From the NCBI GenBank assembly GCA_013365325.1, contig JABVXV010000107.1, positions 1 through 64,000 on the forward strand: 64,000 nt of DNA. The letters are read 5' to 3'. Each line of letters begins with the position of its first letter. Position 1 is the first letter of the stretch. The notes under the pieces were generated by a model. It saw nothing but the letters and a program-made list of their open reading frames with translations, had not been told where the DNA came from and ran no database searches. Below are positions 41,743 through 54,862 of the stretch, one piece after another. This stretch comes from Dipetalonema caudispina. Taxonomy: Eukaryota > Nematoda > Chromadorea > Rhabditida > Onchocercidae. Both the position numbers and the translations under genes were made by a program.

Positions 41743-44700
41743 TCACTGTGATATAGTAAGTGCGCGTACTTGTCGATTCGAGCAGTTGTTAGAAACTGGT
41801 ACAGTTATACGGTCCCGGAATTTCCAGTCAGTTATACTTTGCAACCGGAATGTCACCGGTGGTCGATCTAACCGGCGTTCTGATAACGATGGCTCACTTG
41901 CATTACGCACATCGCCGCGACCTTTGGCCTCAAAACTACCAACTAAACTTTTGACCATATTTGCTGCACATTGTTCATTCTTACTACGAATATGTGTAAC
42001 TTCCTCATTCTGAAATCAAAAAAATGCAGAAAAATTTATGAGTAAAATATTCCTCATTATAAATAATGACTAAACATATCCATGCTAATTCCACTTTTAT
42101 CAAAACACGGGTGTCATGAGTATGTTTTATTTGTTATAGGTATAACAGAAATCAATTATACCAGAACATGAACACTATTCGGATAAAAATTTTACAATAT
42201 TTATTGAAAGTTGAAATCGGCCGCTGAAATCGAATAAGGTTTCCCTTATAAAGGCAACTAGGGAAGTAAAAGAAAAAATTAACTAAATTTAACGACTGAA
42301 AAGACCAACAGTAAAATACGACTAAAACAAACTCACATCCATAGGATTTCTATCATCTTTAGCCAATACACGACGAAAACGTACTAAATCGACAGACTCA
42401 ACTGATGTCGATGGTGTAACATCAAACTGATTTCTTTTCTTGAAGGCGTGCAACATACCTAACATAGCAATTGTAAAATGCAAGTAAACATCTTAATCCG
42501 TGTATCAATTTTTTAACGACACCACAGTATTAATGACACTACTACATTTCCACTGCTACTGGAATTGCATTGAAATCATAGAATATGATAAAAATTATAT
42601 CTCTCAGCAATAATACTTTAATCTATTTCAAATAACATGCTTCTCAGAAAAAAAAAAAAAAGGGAAAAAATTGCTGTTTTACTTCTTTTTAGTCCGATAC
42701 CTACAATGCAAGGCCATATTCCTCTTCATCTCCTATGAATGCTTAAACAAAATTAAAGAAATGGACATTTCACATAAACTTGAAAATTTAATAGAAAGTC
42801 ATTTTTTCGACAATATTTTGACAGAAGTTTAACTAGGAGTTTTACCGGAATAAATGACGGCTAATAGTTACGCTATAAAACATCTCAATCATTGATTATT
42901 CGGAGACGCTTATGAATCTCTCTCAAAAAGAAGAACTTATGAACGTCCTTTATGGAATCCTTTTTTCTTGAAAGCTTTATAATCACTTTTTAAAGCTCCC
43001 GGATGACAGTTATGAAGATATATACGGTTATATGGTCAAACACATATTTAAAATCTTTCTTGTAGATATTAAATTACCTTCAAATGTCCTGAGCTGCTCC
43101 ACAAAACCAATATTTGGGGTAATACAACCCCTCTTATTTTTCACATGTTCCATTGCTTGCGAAAGTGCCCATCCGTATTCCTATTAAAAGAAAAATACTG
43201 ATTATTGAAATATTTGCCGGTCGGTCAAATCAAACTCAGTCGGCATCATTTATTTACGGTGTCGCAATATCATTGCAAAACTGTAACAGCTTTTCTAAAA
43301 TTGAATTTAGACTTTTCATAGGAACAACAAATGAGCAAGTACGGAACAAAAATATAGATTAAGAATAAGTAGCCATACCTTCATTGCGAAAGCTATAACT
43401 GTAGAGGATGACCGGCTGATGCCTTTTTTGCAATGCACTAATACAACACCTCCTTTCTCTCTAAAAAAGATAAATGTGAACAACATAAAAACGATCAGTA
43501 CTAATAGTTCCTCTCAAAAAACATAATTAGAAAGGAAAATCTAAGCTTAAAGAATTAAAACGTTAAATTCTTACTTTGCTTCTTTAATAAACTGATTTGT
43601 TTGATTCCAGTATTTCAGTAATTCGGTACTAGCCTCATCCGAAACACGTATTTTTAGATACTTTAAACGAGCAGGGAAAAAATTTTCCACCTCGTTCGTT
43701 ACATTAACGATGTATTTAATTCTAAAAAAGTGAAACCGGAATTTACTCATATATGGCTTTCTTCAACATCGGATGCAAAATTATCGGTCGAAACGAAGCT
43801 AAAGTTAGAAATTCCTTGAGAAAATAAGGTGCATCTTTACTTATATAGGCATAAAATACATTTACTTACTTAGACATAAAATAATTTTTGTATCAAACTT
43901 AATGATTTATATCAAATCAAAATCCATGACACGATAAAATGTTTACAAAATAAATAAGCTAAAACAGAATTTAGACTATTAGTTTTTAAGTGCTCTTAAT
44001 TTACATACCCATTATTTTCAAGCCATTGCCAATCGCATGCATTCCATTCAGTACCCAAATAAAGATAAGGAAAAATCTGTGATGCTTTATCCATCTGTCC
44101 CATAATAACCATCATTTGACGACTGATAAAATCTTTGTATTTATCCAGCTTAATATGCATACTCTCTTCCACCTAAACAATTTTATTCTAAATCCCAAAC
44201 TCTAAATGAGAAAAAACGCATACTATTACTCTACCACGTGCAATTATAAAGGAATAATGAATTTAAAATCAACCTTTAAACGGATATCTCTACTCGTAAC
44301 TTCATCCAAATCTGCAGTTTGCATCACCTCTTTTAATTGTTCATAAATTTGAGCTTCCACTGAAACAAATGTAACACGATAACTAGTGAATATCATGATG
44401 AAAATAATATGTCAAGTTTATGAATACAATTATGGATAAAATAACGATTTTATTTTGTAAAAAAGCGATTACCGGAATTGTCATCGCTTCGATAATCATG
44501 ACTGAGTCGCTCAGCATCCGCACTTGTTGCTCCCAAATCATTACCGGATATACCGGTACAGTATGACGTCGAACGCTCCCTTCAAATTTGAAATCACTTA
44601 GAAAAAAATGATGCGAAAAGCTAAATTTAAAGAATTTAATGGAATCTAATGGAAAATTAAATAAGCTTTTTAAACAAACAATGAAATTCTTCATATTTCA

Positions 44701-46575
44701 ATTAGTATAACTTTCGAAGCATTCGGATGTTTTGTTATTTGCTTTTTTATAAGCACAATAACGGCAAAAACACTCTGATAGGTTGCCATAAAGATCAAGA
44801 AAAGGAGTTTGTGAAAACTGTTTTACTCTGAAAATCGATCTTGAAAATCCTATCCAACGCAATTCAACATCGTTTTCTGATTAATTAATATTGATTTTTC
44901 TTGATAATAGGAGAAATCATCATGGACAGCACATGCTTGAATAGAAACAGACTTGATGACGGAACAAAATCAACAACCATCCAATCAGAAGAAAAATCAA
45001 CATGCACTGCAGATATGGTAACAAACCACATTGTGATTATTGCATCGTCCGATGATACTTGCTCATTGTAATAATCGATCAAACGCCTCGCTGTTTTGCC
45101 AAACTGTTGTGCTGAACTTTTTGCATTTTGTGCGTCGATTAATTCCTACAAAACAGAGTTGCATAACACAGCATCACAGCGCCTAGTTCGACATCAACTC
45201 CATCCAGAATATTTGATCGGTAACAGTTCCAAAAGCAATTTGAAGGATTCATCAAACTATTGATGAAATTTAAAAAATATGTAAAACATACTTTATGTAA
45301 TCTTTGAAACATTGTCCACATGGCCTGAACAGAAACAGGTCTGAATATATGTAATGATGAATCAAAATCAACAACCACACCACCATCACCATCTAAACTC
45401 ACTCGGGTTGATGCATATACTGGAATCGTCACACCGATTCTATAATCCACCTTATTTAAGATGGCTAAAAACCACCAGAAATCAGCCTTTCCTAATGCAC
45501 ATGATCCATGAATTTTTTAAAAATTCAATTTCATGAAACTAATAATTACAACTTTATAACTAACAATATACACCCAGTTAACTTACGCGACTTTATTGTT
45601 TGGAAGACAATCAAGGCCCAGCAAGACAACTTCTCGGACACTCTGGAAGTGAATCTCCCGATGACGTGCGGATGATACAACAGCTAAATAACGAGCATGG
45701 TTTATTGAACTGGTAGCCTCAACAGTAGCTGGCTGTAATCTTACAGCCATTGTAAGATTATCTTGAGGAGGTAATATATTTAGTATTGCTTGCAAATGTT
45801 CCTCAATTTCACCTGAAATATAAGACGAGCTATGAATGAAGCGCTAAATATTTCAGTTTTTAATAAAATTACAATACAAAAATGAGATACATTGCTGCAA
45901 GAACTATCTTTGATAGTTTGGCTGAAATCTCTCTATCCTTCACTAGCTTTGACGTACCGATATTCATCCCTTCTGTACTTTTCCATGAGTTTATTATGCT
46001 CAGCCTTTCATGCGCCGTGTTTAATTTTCTATCTATCAAACTTCATTTATTATTTGTCAAATAAATACCCATTCATATTTCCTGGAAACTTTTTTCTGAT
46101 ATATTGATTACATTGATTATCAATTATTCACCTTTTGATATACTGTCAAATAAAGCTAAAATAAACATTTACCGCCAGTGTTATGACGTCCAACATTTGT
46201 ATGATCGGGTTGCAATAAGATCACTGCAGTACCTTTCACGTAAAAATAACATTCCGTACTTGGAACCGGTTCTCTGAATGTTGGTGAACCACATTCTGAT
46301 GTGTCGATATCCTGAAAAATATTAAAGACATAAAAACATTACTTGTTATGTAAGAAATTTTCGTCGAGATTTAACTCCACTAAAATTAAAATCCATAACT
46401 CTTTCGTTAAAACAAGCAGAATTTGCCCATATCAGTATACCCTTCCAACTGCTCCCAAGTATTAACAAATAAAGCAAATAGATTTTTTTTAAAAAAAAAA
46501 AAAATTTGTTACCGTCTGATCGAAATTTCCATTCTCACTAGGTGTCGGTGAACGTTGCACCGTTACCAGTGACAT
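41743..46575 (-). CDS. ssh: Slingshot-family cofilin phosphatase, 13 exons
   Basis: Predicted protein of 592 residues. Slingshot phosphatases dephosphorylate and activate cofilin/ADF, promoting actin turnover in the cytoplasm. Exons, in transcription order: 46513-46575, 46173-46311, 45592-45812, 45292-45450, 45027-45145, 44473-44579, 44274-44359, 44009-44172, 43575-43721, 43379-43460, 43078-43180, 42337-42458, 41743-42009. The start MSLVTVQRSPTPS matches vertebrate SSH N-termini. An SSH-N domain follows (LDGDGG, then IFRPVSVQAMW), then a DEK-C segment (about 270-320), then the dual-specificity phosphatase domain with MGQMD, YLGTEWNA, general-acid candidate Asp381 and the signature HCKKGISRSSSTV (catalytic Cys412), then EYGW. 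The C-terminal tail is short, so the protein is nearer SSH3 than SSH1 in length. The exon 3/4 junction is uncertain: the strong GTAAGT donor at 45586 is out of phase with either nearby acceptor, so I used a weak GTCGCG donor that preserves alignment with vertebrate SSH. The ATG lies 13 bases after an AG acceptor. Confidence 0.93.
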
Positions 46576-46590
46576 TATCGAATTAAATCT
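46576..46590 (-). promoter_or_regulatory. Probable trans-splice acceptor of Slingshot
   Basis: TAAATATTTTAG (AG at 46589-46590) ends 13 bases before the ATG. Confidence 0.45.
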
Positions 46591-49436
46591 AAAATATTTA
46601 CACCAGTAATACTTATCACCCATGAAAATACACATCTCTTATGGCTAAAAAAAAAATATAGGCAACAAACAGACGTATATAATCATATTTAACCTTAACC
46701 TACATTTTTATCATAGCATCATGTTAACTCACCTAAACATGGGATTCAAACACGAATTAAAATTAATCGATATGTAATATCAAATAGCGTACACTTACTT
46801 ATTTTAATAAGAGGAGAAGAAGAATAAGATTTTAGCTGATATATGCCCTATCCCTTTGAAGTAACTAAACGAAAAGATCCACTGAAAGATCTGATAATCG
46901 ACATCGACAATTTGGAATCCTTAAACCAAATTATTGCTACAAGAGGCTAATAAAAATGTTTGTATACAATGAATAAAAACAATAGTAAAGAAGAGCTAAA
47001 AATTGATGATAAAGAAGCAAAAATATTAAGAAAAGAACTTCCATAGAATTATGGGAGAATCAAAGCTAGAATAAAACCAAAAATCTTTTTCCAAAATTTG
47101 ATAATCCAAAAACAAAAAAAAAACTACAAATTACATAAACTGTAATGCATTACATTTTTTACATATAGCATACATTATTACGACAACACCTGTGAATGTA
47201 TGCTACAAATTTATAACAAATGTCGAGTGACCCATAACCTAATTCTACATGAATATCACGAATGCTAAATCTTTATATATTATATGTTAAACTTATCATA
47301 ATTATATACATAAACAAATATGAATTTTCTCATTACAATATATCTCTAATAGATATCTCACAATCATTAATTAACAAAATTTAGTCGAAGTAAAAGTTTG
47401 ACGAAATTTAGTAGAAGCAAAAAAAAAAAATTATTTGAAATGATTAAATATCGAAATCTATTACCAATACATTTTCCAAAAATTTCAATTTCATATAAAA
47501 CAATAATTTTAGACGATTAATTATGATAGAAACAGATAATTGAAAGAAATCAATAGAAATAATCACGTGGATATAAGAATTAAAACAAATTCATTCACAA
47601 ACATGGAAATAGTGTAGCATCAAGTGGCCAGGAAATAACGGCGGGCCAACATTTATGAATTATAAAGAGGATACGGATAGATTTGTTTGGGGGGGGGGGA
47701 TGGGGAAGATTTATGATAAAAGTTTTGATTAAGTTTTATTTTAATAAAATATATTTAAATGTGAAAAGTAGTGAAATTTCAATTTATTTAATTTTTTCCG
47801 AAAATATCAAAATATTTGATATTCTTTTATTTTTCTTATAAACTTTCTTTTTTTTTTATCTTTATCGATACTTTTTCCAACTTATTTCCACTTTTTTAGG
47901 TTGTTTTTAATGAGGCGCTTTTTTTTCTTCTATTCCGTGATTTTTATATCTTTATTGTCATCTTCTATTACAGTGATTATTATTATTATTTATGTTTAAA
48001 TGTGACATATTGTTTGTGAATGGAATGGATCAAGTGTAATATATCATTTAGTTAAGAGTAAATATTAAATGGAATATCATATTTGGTACAATTCCCGGAA
48101 AGTCAAGTTATTTCAATAAAAGATAACTGTAACCGAATTTACTTCGATCAATCGCAATCATTCTCCAAATTCCCAAATTCGGTCATACAAATTAGCAATA
48201 GAATTTACAGGAACTATTTCTTAACATATTATTCTCATCTTTTGTTCATTTCTGTGGATTACATTGCTAATCTTCAGCATAACAAGCTCATTGTCCAACA
48301 TGAAGTATTGATCTGCGTAATAACACTACCCCGTACTTTCCGCATATACCTTAGAGAAGCAGTCTTATCACATGTCTTCTAAAATATAATATTTCCAGGA
48401 GTAATAGTACCTCAGAACGAAGCACATGATGTCAACCATCAAATCTCAGAACAATATGACCATAACTTAATATTCTCGAAATACAGTTCAAAATATCGTT
48501 AAATTATCTCACGTCTCGCGCTAGTATCAATAATTTCAACAATTTAATATTATTTTGTTAGGATTAAGCAGCATGTTCTAGTTGAATTTCAAGTCAAATA
48601 ATGTATCATCAGTTTGCCAAACCGCTAACTGAACGTGTCGAAGATCGAGTTTTTTGGTATAAGACATTTAAATTTATCACTATGCATTACATCACCGATG
48701 TGGATAAAATTCATTGTACAAAAAATTAAGCAATCTTAAGGAAAAAGATTGTTTCTCCAAGAAAAAAAAGGAAAAACCACAAATTCCTGAAAGTATTGTA
48801 CATTGTACAAAGCCACGATATATGTAATAGCCATGAACCAAAAATCACTATTTCCTTTCTCCTTCACAAAAAGCACTTGATTAAAGTGCAATTACATTTA
48901 GTTATTTTGCTGAATACAATAAAAGCTTACCTGAATGTCTGCTAAAGAAAACTATTGAGCCACTCTAAATTGCACCCATTAAATTAACTAGAAATTTAAC
49001 AAATTTGTTCAACTTTCAAAATCCTATGAATTTTCACCATTATTATGTTATTTTTTACCATTCACTTAAATTTAACATATGCAAATGACCGAAAATAGTC
49101 GTATTTACAAGAACAATGATGGGTCAATCGATATTACTCTATTCAATGTAAACTGAAGTTACCACATGAATCGAGAAAGCTCCTAACAATATTCATGTCT
49201 CACATTCAAACTTTATACATAGCCTGTCCTGAGATGACACTGGCAATTCCACTGGAAAAGGAACTGGCTTGATTCCAGCGAACATTTTTTACACGTTTTT
49301 TTTACAAATTATGAACAAAATTTACATTAATAATAAATAGTGAGAATTTGTTATGTAAAAAAAGTCTCCTTTTTTTGCCTCAACTAAGTCGCAATGTTTA
49401 CTTATTTTTTTAAACAAAAGATTCCTCGGTAAAGAA
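46591..49436. other. Intergenic spacer between USP46 and Slingshot
   Basis: About 2.8 kb that should include the USP46 3' UTR and any Slingshot promoter. It has a G run at about 47690-47700 and an isolated 100-codon plus-strand frame (48083-48382, TTG start) with no recognisable domain. Confidence 0.7.
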
Positions 49437-52400
49437 CTAAATGGATGAATTAGCAACTTGTCCAGCTCCTTTGGCGTCTGCATTCACAGCATCCCTTGCT
49501 TCATAAAATAGGATATACGCAGATTCACTGTTTTTTTGTACACCACATTCCGAAAGACCGAAAAAATCCTCAATCGCCATGGGATCAATTTTCTGGAAAC
49601 CAACTATTTTTTTTGCAATGAATATCAAAGGCTTGCAGTTCCACTTATTTTTCCTATCGTTGAAATCTTTAAAAAATATCATGAGCTAATTTTTCTCGAA
49701 AAATCTCATTCCTCGATAAAATCCTCCCTCTAAAAATTCGAAATCACTAACGTCGACTATGTCATCATCAAATAGAAGCCAGAAATTATGCGATTTTACA
49801 AGCGTAATATAATGGCCACGATTTGGCGTAGAACCACAATGTACCACAACTGCACATAAATCATACAGACGATCCCTGTTCACTGCATCGTCACTCTAAA
49901 CAAACATTAAATTAATGACAGTGAAGAAAGACACGTTTTTCCAGAAAATTATGAGCGAATAAAGCCATAGAGATCCCGAAACTGATATTATTCGTGATAC
50001 AATTATTTCATATCTTGGACAAGCCAACATCATTCGAGAGCCATGAAATATGTTTATTTCCATATCTTATAGGGGTTTTATGCCTTAATTGTTTAAATAT
50101 ACTCTCCCGCTACGAGTTATATTTTTCATAAAGCCTTAGTTTTGTGTGAATCATTCAATCTTCCCAGGAATGCCTTGGGTATTTCTATGACAGGAGTTCG
50201 CCTCCTTACCACGAGCTTCCAGTACACTTTTCTTACGATCAGTCATATCAGCACGAAATGGAATTGCAAAGATAGGATGATAAGAATGATGCTAAGGTTA
50301 AGAATTTCGAAGAAGAACACCGATCCTTCAGTATGCACTACTGTCTTCAGTTTCATTTTTCAACATATGAAAAAAGATGAACTAATATATGATTACTTAC
50401 CACATTGAAAAGACGTAATTCAAGCGGAAACAATACTCGATATGATAATTTTGTATGACGATTCATTTGTTCCACATATTTAAATCGTTTCAAATGTAAT
50501 GCTAACATCTGCGGCAATTTTTTAATACGCATACGTTTTTGAGCCTACAAATTTTTGGAATTTTTTTCACAAGTTACAGACATTAGGAGAAGTAAACAAT
50601 GGAATTTTTATATCAGAATTACTTATATATAAAAAGAAAAGCTCAATAAAGTAAGTAATACTTCATGCTTTGAACAGCAATTTTCGCAGTAATATTTTTG
50701 TTCTCCTTGTAATGTTTCCATATCAGAAAAGACACGTAAACAATGGGTAATTGATGCATTCTGCTCAACGTCAACGCTTAAATCCAAAAAATCTTCATCC
50801 TTGCTTGACACCTAAATATCAAAAAAAAGTGGATATAACTATTTTATTTGATCAAAGGAAAAACTAATCATATTAGTTTTTACTTTATATTCTAGATGTT
50901 GAAAGCATATCATTAACTATCCAATACCGCTCATTCATTAGAAAACCACTCATTATCACGACTTTTATCGCAGCCTTTGTAATTAATTTTTCTAGCTTGA
51001 CAAACATATTTCATTTCTGATCAGTAAGAGACATTGGAATGCAAATCAATAGCTCTTTTTTCAGAACCGACATTATATTAAATATATGAGAGATTTTAAG
51101 GATATGAAATTCTGGAGGGTTTCAGAGGGAGGAAATCTCACAACCAATCTTATTTAAAATTAAAAATTAGGGGAATTGTAGCAAAAAGTTTAACTAATTA
51201 CGTCCTCTTGGAAGATTAAACCATGATAAAAAAATTCATTGTGTTACTATGATAAAAAAAAACTCATCAAATCAGCTGTTGTTACAGTTATAAGCATTAT
51301 TAATACTTGATACATTTCCCAAGATGTTCCAATTCCTCAGGTGATGCAAAATCCCAGTCTCTTTATCGAGATACAGTTCCAAAAATTTGACGCTTTTCTC
51401 AAAAAAATTCAGAGTAGTAAAAAGTACTCGTAGAACAAGTTAATGCAAAAAGAAAAAAGAAAAGAAAAAAACGCACTGTTTCACAGTTAAGACAACGTGT
51501 TTCATTGGTTAAGGTTCCTTGGAAAATTTCTTGAATCCATGTAGCATCACTTTTTGAGCCACTTAAATTGAATTAGATTAATTTAGCTTTGAGATGAAAT
51601 ACTCAAAGTATTCTCTTATTTGTAAAAATGAAGATAAATTATATTGCACCAGCGATAATAACAGACCTATGCAGTAGCCATGTTTACTAACTGTTATTGT
51701 CAAATATGCAAAATATAAGTTCTTTTCCAAGATTTTTGCACACTGCAATCTTGATTATAAAATTCTTAACAGGTTTTTAAAATTAAAAAAAAAAAAGCTT
51801 GGAAATGAAAAGTTAAACAGCCATTTTTACCTTGGTTGACAGAATGCCAGTGGTTCATGCGATGGAAGGATAACATTAGAGCCTTTCTTCGCCATCCCAT
51901 TTGTACGAAGCATTTTTTCCATCTTTTCTGCCTTTTTCTCCTCAGCAAGCGTTTCTGATATTGTATTTAGCAAATAATTTAGGAATTCGTGGGCATCTTG
52001 CTGCGAAAAATTATCAAATATACCTGAAACAATGCACATATTATTTACGATTCTTCTAAAATCTTTGTATGCCGTATAAATCTTTTACTTCTTTTGAATA
52101 AACCTCAATCGTCAATGAAAAAAGAGATATTTTTTAAAACATCCTTACTACTTTAAGCTACTGATAAAAAGATTGGAAATTCGCTGTCTTCTGGAAAACA
52201 CAACTTTTATTCCTTTCATGCTGAAGAAGTTAGTATTAATTACTAACTCCACATCGAAGCAAACGTAACTTGATTTTGTTTTAAATTTTCAGTATGTCAG
52301 AATATAGAAAACTCTAGTTTTCTCGAAAAATAAATCTTGAAGACGCAATAAAACGATGATTCGTCCCCTGTATTGTAGTAATCCACAGTGATTGAGAATG

Positions 52401-53514
52401 ATTTATTTTCTTATTGAATAAAACGCGGATATAAACATATCGTGTACTTGCCATTTTCCTTTTTCAGTTTGGTGATAAATCTTTTCGGAGCAATCGTACC
52501 CACTCGTTTCTTTTGCGTAGCTATATTATGAAAAAGATCAGCAAGACAAGTCAATAAATTTTCTTTTTCTCTTCCTGAAATCAATGAATTCGAAGAAATA
52601 AAGAAGAAAAATTTATAAATGAAAGATCAATAAAAGGATATGTGGAAATTAGGAGGATACTAAATTGCTGGGAAACATTTGGTTAATTATCTTGAACAAA
52701 ATGCTGATCATATCATACGACCTGATTCCTTATCGTATGATTCCTTCAATTGCTGCTTATATTGCAAAATTTTTTCACGGAATGGACGACAAAAATAAAG
52801 TGCCTGAATAACCGAATTGCAATAACAGGTATTACCGAACTGAAATAAACAAGCAAATACGGTAGCGGCTATGCAAATAACCAATAAATTCCTCGAGAAA
52901 TCAAATTCTAGATTAAATACGAAGAGGACTGATCACAAACTTCTCGATTTGAATAAGTTCTTTTTCACTTTGCTACTTGAATCAAATCAGAAATTTTAAG
53001 TACTAGTATTTTTTTAGAAATTTTGCAGAAATAATTTTAATACAAACATTGACCAGTCCATAGAAATGTTCATTGCTCAGTAACTGATCTGAACCGATTT
53101 CTTTTTCCAGTTGTGATGAAGCGTTCGCACCCTAAAATAAATCAGTAAATTTTTCCAAAATCATGCCTTTAATGCCTTAACATACTTTTGTTCATGCCTA
53201 CTTCAAATATAGTATTACTAGAAATTTCGAGTTAAGTGTAGATGCAATGCTTCCATTTATTAAATATCTGTGTAGAAATTTCAAAATGGTACGGATTATT
53301 TCATTTTTTAAGCCATAAAATTTACGAAAGCATTATTTTTTTTCCCTCGGCGCATTAATATTCGATAAATGCATAACCGTAACATTATCCTCATATAGAA
53401 TTTTTAATTTAAAATTTATTTTGAACTGAACTTACATGATACTTACCAAAAAAAAGAAAAAAAGCTTACATATGTAAGAAAGGGGATGAGAAAAAGATAA
53501 AAAAAGCTAACCAT
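49437..53514 (-). CDS. usp-46: Ubiquitin carboxyl-terminal hydrolase USP46/USP12, 10 exons
   Basis: Predicted cysteine protease of 399 residues (human USP46 is about 366) that removes ubiquitin; family members work with WD40 partners WDR48 and WDR20. Exons: 53512-53514, 53048-53131, 52722-52839, 52452-52574, 51831-52023, 51477-51561, 50662-50811, 50401-50544, 49752-49895, 49437-49592. The Cys box [10 protein letters not shown] gives catalytic Cys34. [31 protein letters not shown] and [18 protein letters not shown] follow. CLNC and CENC are the two zinc-binding CxxC pairs. GHYIT gives His328, and FDDDIVD carries the triad Asp near 344. The end [13 protein letters not shown] is family-typical, followed by about 20 extra residues. 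The first coding exon is only the ATG, chosen because M+GANASS matches the family start. The intron after 52452 begins with GC instead of GT. Confidence 0.95.
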
Positions 53515-53518
53515 AGCT
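53512..53518 (-). promoter_or_regulatory. Probable trans-splice acceptor and start of USP46
   Basis: TTCTTCTCTTAG is followed by CT, the ATG and then immediately a GTTAGC donor. The AG (53517-53518) lies two bases before the start codon, as is usual for spliced-leader acceptance in nematodes. Confidence 0.5.
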
Positions 53519-54130
53519 AAGAGAAGAATAATTGAACAAAACGACTAGCACAGCGATTTATTCCCGTTGTTTACAATTACCTTTAACTCTTATCCTTTGA
53601 CCCTTTCACTCTTAAACTTTACACTTTTCAAATAAATTCATCTCCAACAATTACCATTCTGAAAATTCACCAATTTAGTTATGCATTTTATTAATTAACA
53701 TGACATTACGTTATAATTTTCGTTCTACTATCGATCAACTCTAATATCAAATCCTTCATATGACAAATTATATGAAATGACATCATACATTTTCAATCTT
53801 TAAATATGCAACATATTATGGAATCAATTTATAGTAAACTTTATTTGTATATTATCCCTATATATTCTATATCATTAATTTATTCACCATCCAATACATA
53901 CATATACCACATTAACATCTGATATATATATATGACTATGACCCCTATAACTATGAATAAAATAATGAATTGATAAATTTATGCAAATAGAATAAAATGA
54001 AAAATATACAAAGTTAAAGTAGTAGAAAGTATTACTATTCAAATTACTATAATAATGCTTTATATAACATTAAGCATAATATTATGTGAAGTTTAACAAT
54101 ATTTCAATTCTATTTTCAAAGTGCTAGCAA

Positions 54131-54195
54131 AAATACACACATACACACACACATACATACACATACATACACACACACACACATATACACACACC
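54131..54195. repeat. (CA)n/(CATA)n microsatellite
   Basis: In the spacer between USP46 and SPCS3. Confidence 0.94.
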
Positions 54196-54709
54196 GTAAA
54201 ATACCATTCGGACTAAATTACTATAATAAATTTAATAAAGGGTTTGGTTATTGATAGCTGTCAATTTAGAAATTGAAGGAGTTAATGGAGTATGAGGAGG
54301 AGTTGGATCGATATAAACTTTTAAAGTCTACATCGATAGATTTAAGATCTTTTATTGACACAATCCTGTATTATTGAGAATAAGGATAATATATAATTTG
54401 CCTATGATTGATATGGAAGTATATCATTTCTTCTTTTTCTCTCTATTCATTCATTGAAAATATATAGAATGAGCCATGTTTATACTGTTAATTGTTTATT
54501 CGCAGAATATTTTACATTCAAAAATAATAACCGATATATTCCCCTAAAAACAAAAGAAAAAAAAAAAGAATTGAATATTCATGGAGTGAATATAAATTCA
54601 AACTATTTTTCATCTAAATATCTTCTTTTTATGATTATAAAAAGTGAAAGGAAGAGGGATAGATATGGCCACTTAAACGGATCGAGCTAGGAAAACATTT
54701 TCCTGACAT

Positions 54710-54715
54710 TTTATT
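54710..54715 (-). terminator. Poly(A) signal AATAAA, SPCS3
   Basis: A minus-strand hexamer about 150 bases past the SPCS3 stop. Confidence 0.4.
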
Positions 54716-54862
54716 TTTCAGTTATTTCGTTACGGATACACATGTACCAGTAATGGGACAATTCAAGATTTGATGTAGGAAAATCAGAAAAACATAACCC
54801 AAGAAAAAGCAACAAAACAATAATCACAGACAAAAATTTGATGTTAACATTATGCATATCTC

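Larger units (their letters stand above)
53519..54862. other. Intergenic spacer between SPCS3 and USP46
   Basis: A/T-rich with one CA array; probably includes the SPCS3 3' UTR. No exon recognised. Confidence 0.7.

Noticed and set aside
44885..45082. Slingshot exon extended to its stop as a separate protein
   Set aside because: Family alignment needs the exon to end at the GTTTGT donor after ITMW; the rest is intron.
48083..48382. 99-codon plus-strand frame between USP46 and Slingshot
   Set aside because: It has a TTG start, no recognised motif and no splice context. An open frame this long can occur by chance.
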